A stretch of DNA of 64,000 bases from Alkalilimnicola sp. S0819 (GTDB taxonomy: Bacteria > Pseudomonadota > Gammaproteobacteria > Nitrococcales > WHIW01): the NCBI RefSeq assembly GCF_009295635.1, contig NZ_WHIW01000001.1, positions 223,335 to 287,334 on the forward strand, given 5' to 3'. Below are positions 61,342 through 64,000 of this stretch, piece by piece. Every line of letters begins with the position of its first letter. Position 1 is the stretch's first letter. The notes beneath the pieces are model-generated. The model had not been told where the DNA came from and did no database searches. It was given only the letters and a program-made list of their open reading frames with translations. A program made the position numbers and the translations under genes.

Positions 61342-61418
61342 TGGTGCCCCGGGCAGGATTCGAACCTGCGACCTATCGCTTAGGAGGCGATTGCTCTATC
61401 CAGCTGAGCTACCGGGGC
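61342..61418 (-). tRNA. tRNA-Arg (CCT)
   Basis: 77 nt with encoded CCA. GCCCCGG pairs with CCGGGGC. The anticodon loop CTCCTAA between ATCGC and GCGAT gives CCT, reading AGG. Confidence 0.96.
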
Positions 61419-61465
61419 GCGGGCGGGGAGTATAACAGCGCCGGCCGTGGGGCCTGTAGTCGACG

Positions 61466-61490
61466 AAAAAGCCGGCACAAGGGCCGGCTT
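61466..61490 (-). terminator. Intrinsic terminator of tRNA-Ala
   Basis: Minus strand: AAGCCGGC (61490-61483), loop CCTTGT, GCCGGCTT (61476-61469), then TTT. It separates tRNA-Ala from tRNA-Arg. Confidence 0.88.
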
Positions 61491-61517
61491 GGGTGGGGAC
61501 CTGGTCGTCCCGGTGTC

Positions 61518-61593
61518 TGGTGGAGCCGAGGGGAGTCGAACCCCTGACCTCAGCAGTGCGATTGCTGCGCTCTCCCAACTGAGCTACGGCCCC
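61518..61593 (-). tRNA. tRNA-Ala (CGC)
   Basis: 76 nt with encoded CCA. GGGGCCG pairs with CGGCTCC, including the G3:U70 wobble that identifies alanine tRNAs. The loop ATCGCAC between CAGCA and TGCTG gives CGC. Confidence 0.96.
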
Positions 61594-61688
61594 GGAAAGC
61601 GCAGATCTTATCACCCGCTTCGAGCAGTGCAAAGTGCTCGCGCCGGGCGCTAAGCTATGGGCCAAGCAGCTTACAGGCGGATGGTGGT

Positions 61689-62360
61689 GTGCGAATCTCG
61701 GTGGTGATTCCCGTGCTCGATGAGGCAGCGGCGCTGCCGGCGACCCTGGCCGCCCTCGCTCCGCTGCGGGCGGCGGGCCATGAGCTGATCGTCGCCGACG
61801 GCGGCAGCGAGGACGGCTCCCGCGCGGCGAACGAGCCGGCTGTGGACCGTTGGCTGGCGGCGCCGCGGGGGCGCGCACGCCAGATGAATGCCGGCGCGGC
61901 GGCGGCGAGGGGGGAACTGCTGTGGTTCGTGCACGCCGACACCCGGGCGAGTGCGGCGGCCAGCGCGCAGATTCAGGCCTTGCGCGCTTCGCCCGGGCTC
62001 TGGGGGCGCTTCGATGTGCGGATCGAGGGGCGTTCGCCCTGGCTGCCGATGGTGGGGTGGTTGATGAACCGGCGCTCGCGCCTTACCGGCATCGCCACCG
62101 GGGATCAGGGGATCTTCATTGGGCGTGCGCTGTTCGAGCGGCTAGGCGGTTTTCCCGATCAGCCCCTGATGGAGGACGTGGCGCTCAGCCGTCGGCTGCG
62201 GGCGGAAAGCCCGCCACTGTGCCTGCGCGGCCCTTTGGTCACCTCGGGGCGGCGCTGGGATGAGCGCGGGGCGCTGCGCACCATCTTCCTGATGTGGCGC
62301 CTGCGCCTGGCCTACGCCTTGGGGGCGGACCCGGCACTGCTCGCCAAGCGATATCGCTAG
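61689..62360 (+). CDS. Family 2 glycosyltransferase, rSAM/selenodomain-associated type
   Basis: A 223-residue GT-A fold protein from a GTG start. RISVVIPVLDEAAALPATLAAL, VADGGSEDGS, RARQMNAGAAAARGELLWFVHADTR and the GDQGIFIGRALFERLGGFPDQPLMEDVALSRRL block are as in the glycosyltransferase family often found next to rSAM/selenodomain genes (TIGR04283-like, from memory). The DGGS and HADT motifs bind the nucleotide sugar and metal. The acceptor is unknown; no partner genes of that set are in this window. Confidence 0.85.
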   Translation: MRISVVIPVLDEAAALPATLAALAPLRAAGHELIVADGGSEDGSRAANEPAVDRWLAAPRGRARQMNAGAAAARGELLWFVHADTRASAAASAQIQALRASPGLWGRFDVRIEGRSPWLPMVGWLMNRRSRLTGIATGDQGIFIGRALFERLGGFPDQPLMEDVALSRRLRAESPPLCLRGPLVTSGRRWDERGALRTIFLMWRLRLAYALGADPALLAKRYR

Positions 62361-62369
62361 GGAGGCACG

Positions 62370-62428
62370 GATCAAGCCCCTTGGACTTTGCTGGCCACCA
62401 GCCGGTCAGAGGCCCAAGGGGTTTGATC
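62370..62428. terminator. Bidirectional hairpin between glycosyltransferase and next gene
   Basis: GATCAAGCCCCTTGG (62370-62384) pairs with CCAAGGGGTTTGATC (62414-62428), 14 of 15, loop 29 bases. It lies between convergent genes; a T-rich stretch follows on the plus strand (GTCTTTTGG). Confidence 0.5.
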
Positions 62429-62453
62429 TGCGTCTTTTGGGCCGGGTGTCCGC

Positions 62454-63254
62454 CTAGCGGCGCAGCATCTCGCGCCCCTGGCGTCGGGCGTCCTCCAGAC
62501 GCTGCTGCCGACCACCGTCCAGCTCGTCCAGGTTCACCCCCGGCTGGGTCCGCTGGGCCCGAGCCTGCTCGGCGGGATTGCTCATGGTGTAGCCCCGCGG
62601 CACCTGGAAGTGCCCCTCGGGTAGGTTCTGGTTCAGCTGTAGCGCTGTGATTTCCTGGCGTAGCCGCCCTTGGGGGCCTTCGGTGCGCATCTTCAGGCCC
62701 AGCCGCGCCTGTTGTTCGCCGGTGAGCTGGTCGGCGAGTTCGCAGGGTTCGAATTCCACGCCCAGGCTCTCGTAGCCGGCCCGCTGGCGCGTGCTGAGCT
62801 GGTGAAAACCCAGCTGGAATGCGACGAGATCACCCTCGGCCATGGCCTCGGCGGAGAAGTAGCTGTCCTGGCAGTGACGGCCGTTGGCGAGCAGTCGGTA
62901 GTGGCGGGTGGGATAGCCGGCGATCTCCGGGCCTGGCCCCATCTCGCGCAGTTCGGGTTGTACCGTCTGGCGCCGGCGGGTCTCGCGGGGCAGGTCCGGC
63001 GCCTGTTCCGGCACCCAGGCCATGTCCAGGATGATCTGCGCGTTTTCGTCCACCGCGTAGTAGCGGCCTCGTGCCGCGTCAATCAGCAGATAGCGCCCGG
63101 TTTCCATGTCCAGACGCGCTTGCTGGCCCGCCACCGACATGGTGGCGGCACTCTGGCCGGGCAGTTTCAGTTCCATCACCGTGGCGGCATGGGCGCCGGC
63201 GCCGGTGAGGGCAAGAGCGATTGCGGCCAGGGATCGGCAGGAGAAGATGCTCAT
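62454..63254 (-). CDS. Periplasmic hypothetical protein, DUF4412-like
   Basis: A 266-residue secreted protein with signal peptide (SLAAIALALTGAGAHAA, cleaved near residue 23). Then a lipoprotein-carrier-like pattern: GQQARLDMETGRYLLIDAARGRYYAVDENAQIILDM and YPTRHYRLLANGRHCQDSYFS. Such sequences resemble DUF4412 or LolA-like folds in general terms; I cannot assign one. Two cysteines (about 128 and 164) could form a disulphide. The C-terminal 40 residues are charged and low complexity. The ATG at 63254 was chosen because the signal peptide starts there, although the frame continues upstream over glgC. Confidence 0.7.
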   Translation of the reverse strand: MSIFSCRSLAAIALALTGAGAHAATVMELKLPGQSAATMSVAGQQARLDMETGRYLLIDAARGRYYAVDENAQIILDMAWVPEQAPDLPRETRRRQTVQPELREMGPGPEIAGYPTRHYRLLANGRHCQDSYFSAEAMAEGDLVAFQLGFHQLSTRQRAGYESLGVEFEPCELADQLTGEQQARLGLKMRTEGPQGRLRQEITALQLNQNLPEGHFQVPRGYTMSNPAEQARAQRTQPGVNLDELDGGRQQRLEDARRQGREMLRR

Positions 63255-63374
63255 GGACGGGTTCCGTATGTAGGGATTCTTTGCCTTGATGGTAACGGCA
63301 CACGCATGGTTTGGCAGCCCCCGCGGCTGGCAGTATTCTAGGCGGTCCCAGGCACCAGTCGGAGAGCCCGGAAT

Positions 63375-64000
63375 ATGTTCCTCGAGCGCAACCCCCGTTT
63401 CGTCAGCCGCCTCACCCGTGACACGCTGGCGCTGATACTCGCCGGGGGGCGGGGCGGTCGGCTGGTCAGCCTCACTGAATGGCGCACCAAGCCCGCCGTG
63501 CCCTTCGGCGGCAAGTTCCGGCTGATCGACTTCCCGCTGTCCAACTGCATCAATTCCGGCATACGCCGCATCGGCGTGGTCACCCAGTACAAGGCCCACT
63601 CGCTGATCCAGCATGTCCAGCGGGGCTGGGGCTTTCTGCGCGGCGAGTTCGGTGAGTTCGTGGAGATCATTCCCGCTCAGCAGCGCCTGGACAAGCCGCT
63701 GTGGTTCGCCGGGACCGCCGACGCGGTTTATCAGAACATCGACATCATCAAGGCCCATAATCCCAGCTACGTGCTGGTGCTGGCCGGCGATCACGTCTAC
63801 AAGATGGACTACGGCGCGCTGATCGCCCGGCATGTGGAAAGCGGCGCGGACATGACCGTGGGCTGCGTGGAAATGCCCCGGGAACGCGCTAGGGCCTTCG
63901 GTGTGATGAGCGCCGATGAGCAGGGGCGGGTACGGCGTTTCACCGAAAAGCCCGCCGAGCCCGAACCCATGCCGGGCAAGCCGGATCGGGCCCTGGTGTC
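63375..64000 (+). CDS. glgC: Glucose-1-phosphate adenylyltransferase, N-terminal part
   Basis: Makes ADP-glucose for glycogen. The gene runs off the window end after 208 codons. The N-terminus has [73 protein letters not shown] and [15 protein letters not shown], matching the GlgC nucleotidyltransferase core; the first Gly-rich loop has GG where E. coli has GT. The Shine-Dalgarno GGAG lies about 10 bases before the ATG. Confidence 0.96.
   Translation, partial: MFLERNPRFVSRLTRDTLALILAGGRGGRLVSLTEWRTKPAVPFGGKFRLIDFPLSNCINSGIRRIGVVTQYKAHSLIQHVQRGWGFLRGEFGEFVEIIPAQQRLDKPLWFAGTADAVYQNIDIIKAHNPSYVLVLAGDHVYKMDYGALIARHVESGADMTVGCVEMPRERARAFGVMSADEQGRVRRFTEKPAEPEPMPGKPDRALV

Noticed and set aside
63255-63833. 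In-frame minus-strand extension of the periplasmic protein over glgC
   Set aside because: The signal peptide begins at the ATG at 63254; the extension is antisense to a certain glgC.

Overview
The window is a gene-dense, GC-rich stretch of bacterial chromosome. Nearly all of it is core housekeeping sequence in an order typical of Gammaproteobacteria. The combination of high GC, the pcnB-folK-dNK-panBCD run, DUF2970, the proteobacterial sortase-type two-component pair and the tRNA/tig/clpPX/lon/hupB layout suggests the Ectothiorhodospiraceae/Chromatiales side of the class. That placement is inference from gene content and order. No prophage, transposase, integron or CRISPR array is visible.

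Layout. 1-2.8 kb: C-terminal part of a response regulator and its histidine kinase, which resemble the regulators of the proteobacterial dedicated sortase system, then a DUF2970 membrane protein. 2.9-8.3 kb (minus): pepA-holC-hypothetical-valS. 8.5-10.7 kb: lptF-lptG, lipopolysaccharide export. 10.8-11.3 kb (minus): an RDD membrane protein and tRNA-Glu. 11.4-16.1 kb: pcnB-folK-deoxynucleoside kinase-panB-panC-panD. 16.2-20.5 kb: pgi and, convergent to it, queG; nnrD diverges from queG. 19.1-29.4 kb: the conserved run nnrD-tsaE-amiB-mutL-miaA-hfq-hflX-hflK-hflC. 29.5-32.2 kb: DUF2065-hisZ-purA. 32.3-35.6 kb: tRNA-Leu (minus), rnr-rlmB. 35.7-42.1 kb: rpsF-priB-rpsR-DUF2232-rplI-dnaB-alr-radA. 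42.2-43.0 kb (minus): folD. 43.2-43.9 kb: tRNA Pro-Arg-His-Lys and Leu. 44.0-50.8 kb: tig-clpP-clpX-lon-hupB, then tRNA-Val and tRNA-Asp. 50.9-52.8 kb: ppiD. 53.5-59.1 kb: a yejABEF-type peptide ABC importer. 59.3-60.6 kb: der. 60.7-61.6 kb (minus): a hypothetical protein, tRNA-Arg and tRNA-Ala. 61.7-64 kb: a glycosyltransferase, a periplasmic hypothetical protein (minus) and the start of glgC.

Functionally the window gathers pantothenate and folate synthesis, envelope biogenesis, tRNA and rRNA modification, mismatch repair, the cytosolic protein quality-control set (trigger factor, ClpXP, Lon, HflKC, HflX, with PpiD in the periplasm) and replication/translation genes.

The most interesting non-coding item is the 328-bp gap between lon and hupB. 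It holds a near-consensus promoter, an intrinsic-terminator hairpin and a leader that folds on paper into a three-way junction closed by an 11-bp helix, ending 12 nt before the hupB Shine-Dalgarno. Other items are a 400-bp double palindrome between ppiD and yejA, REP-like palindromes (one supplies the stop codons of both pgi and queG), a CCACAGAG-type palindrome after radA, a -10 element shared by divergent promoters at tRNA-Glu/pcnB, a MutL of the endonuclease type, and a protein that looks like a degenerate PP2C phosphatase. Pairings were found by eye; none has been tested by folding or covariation.
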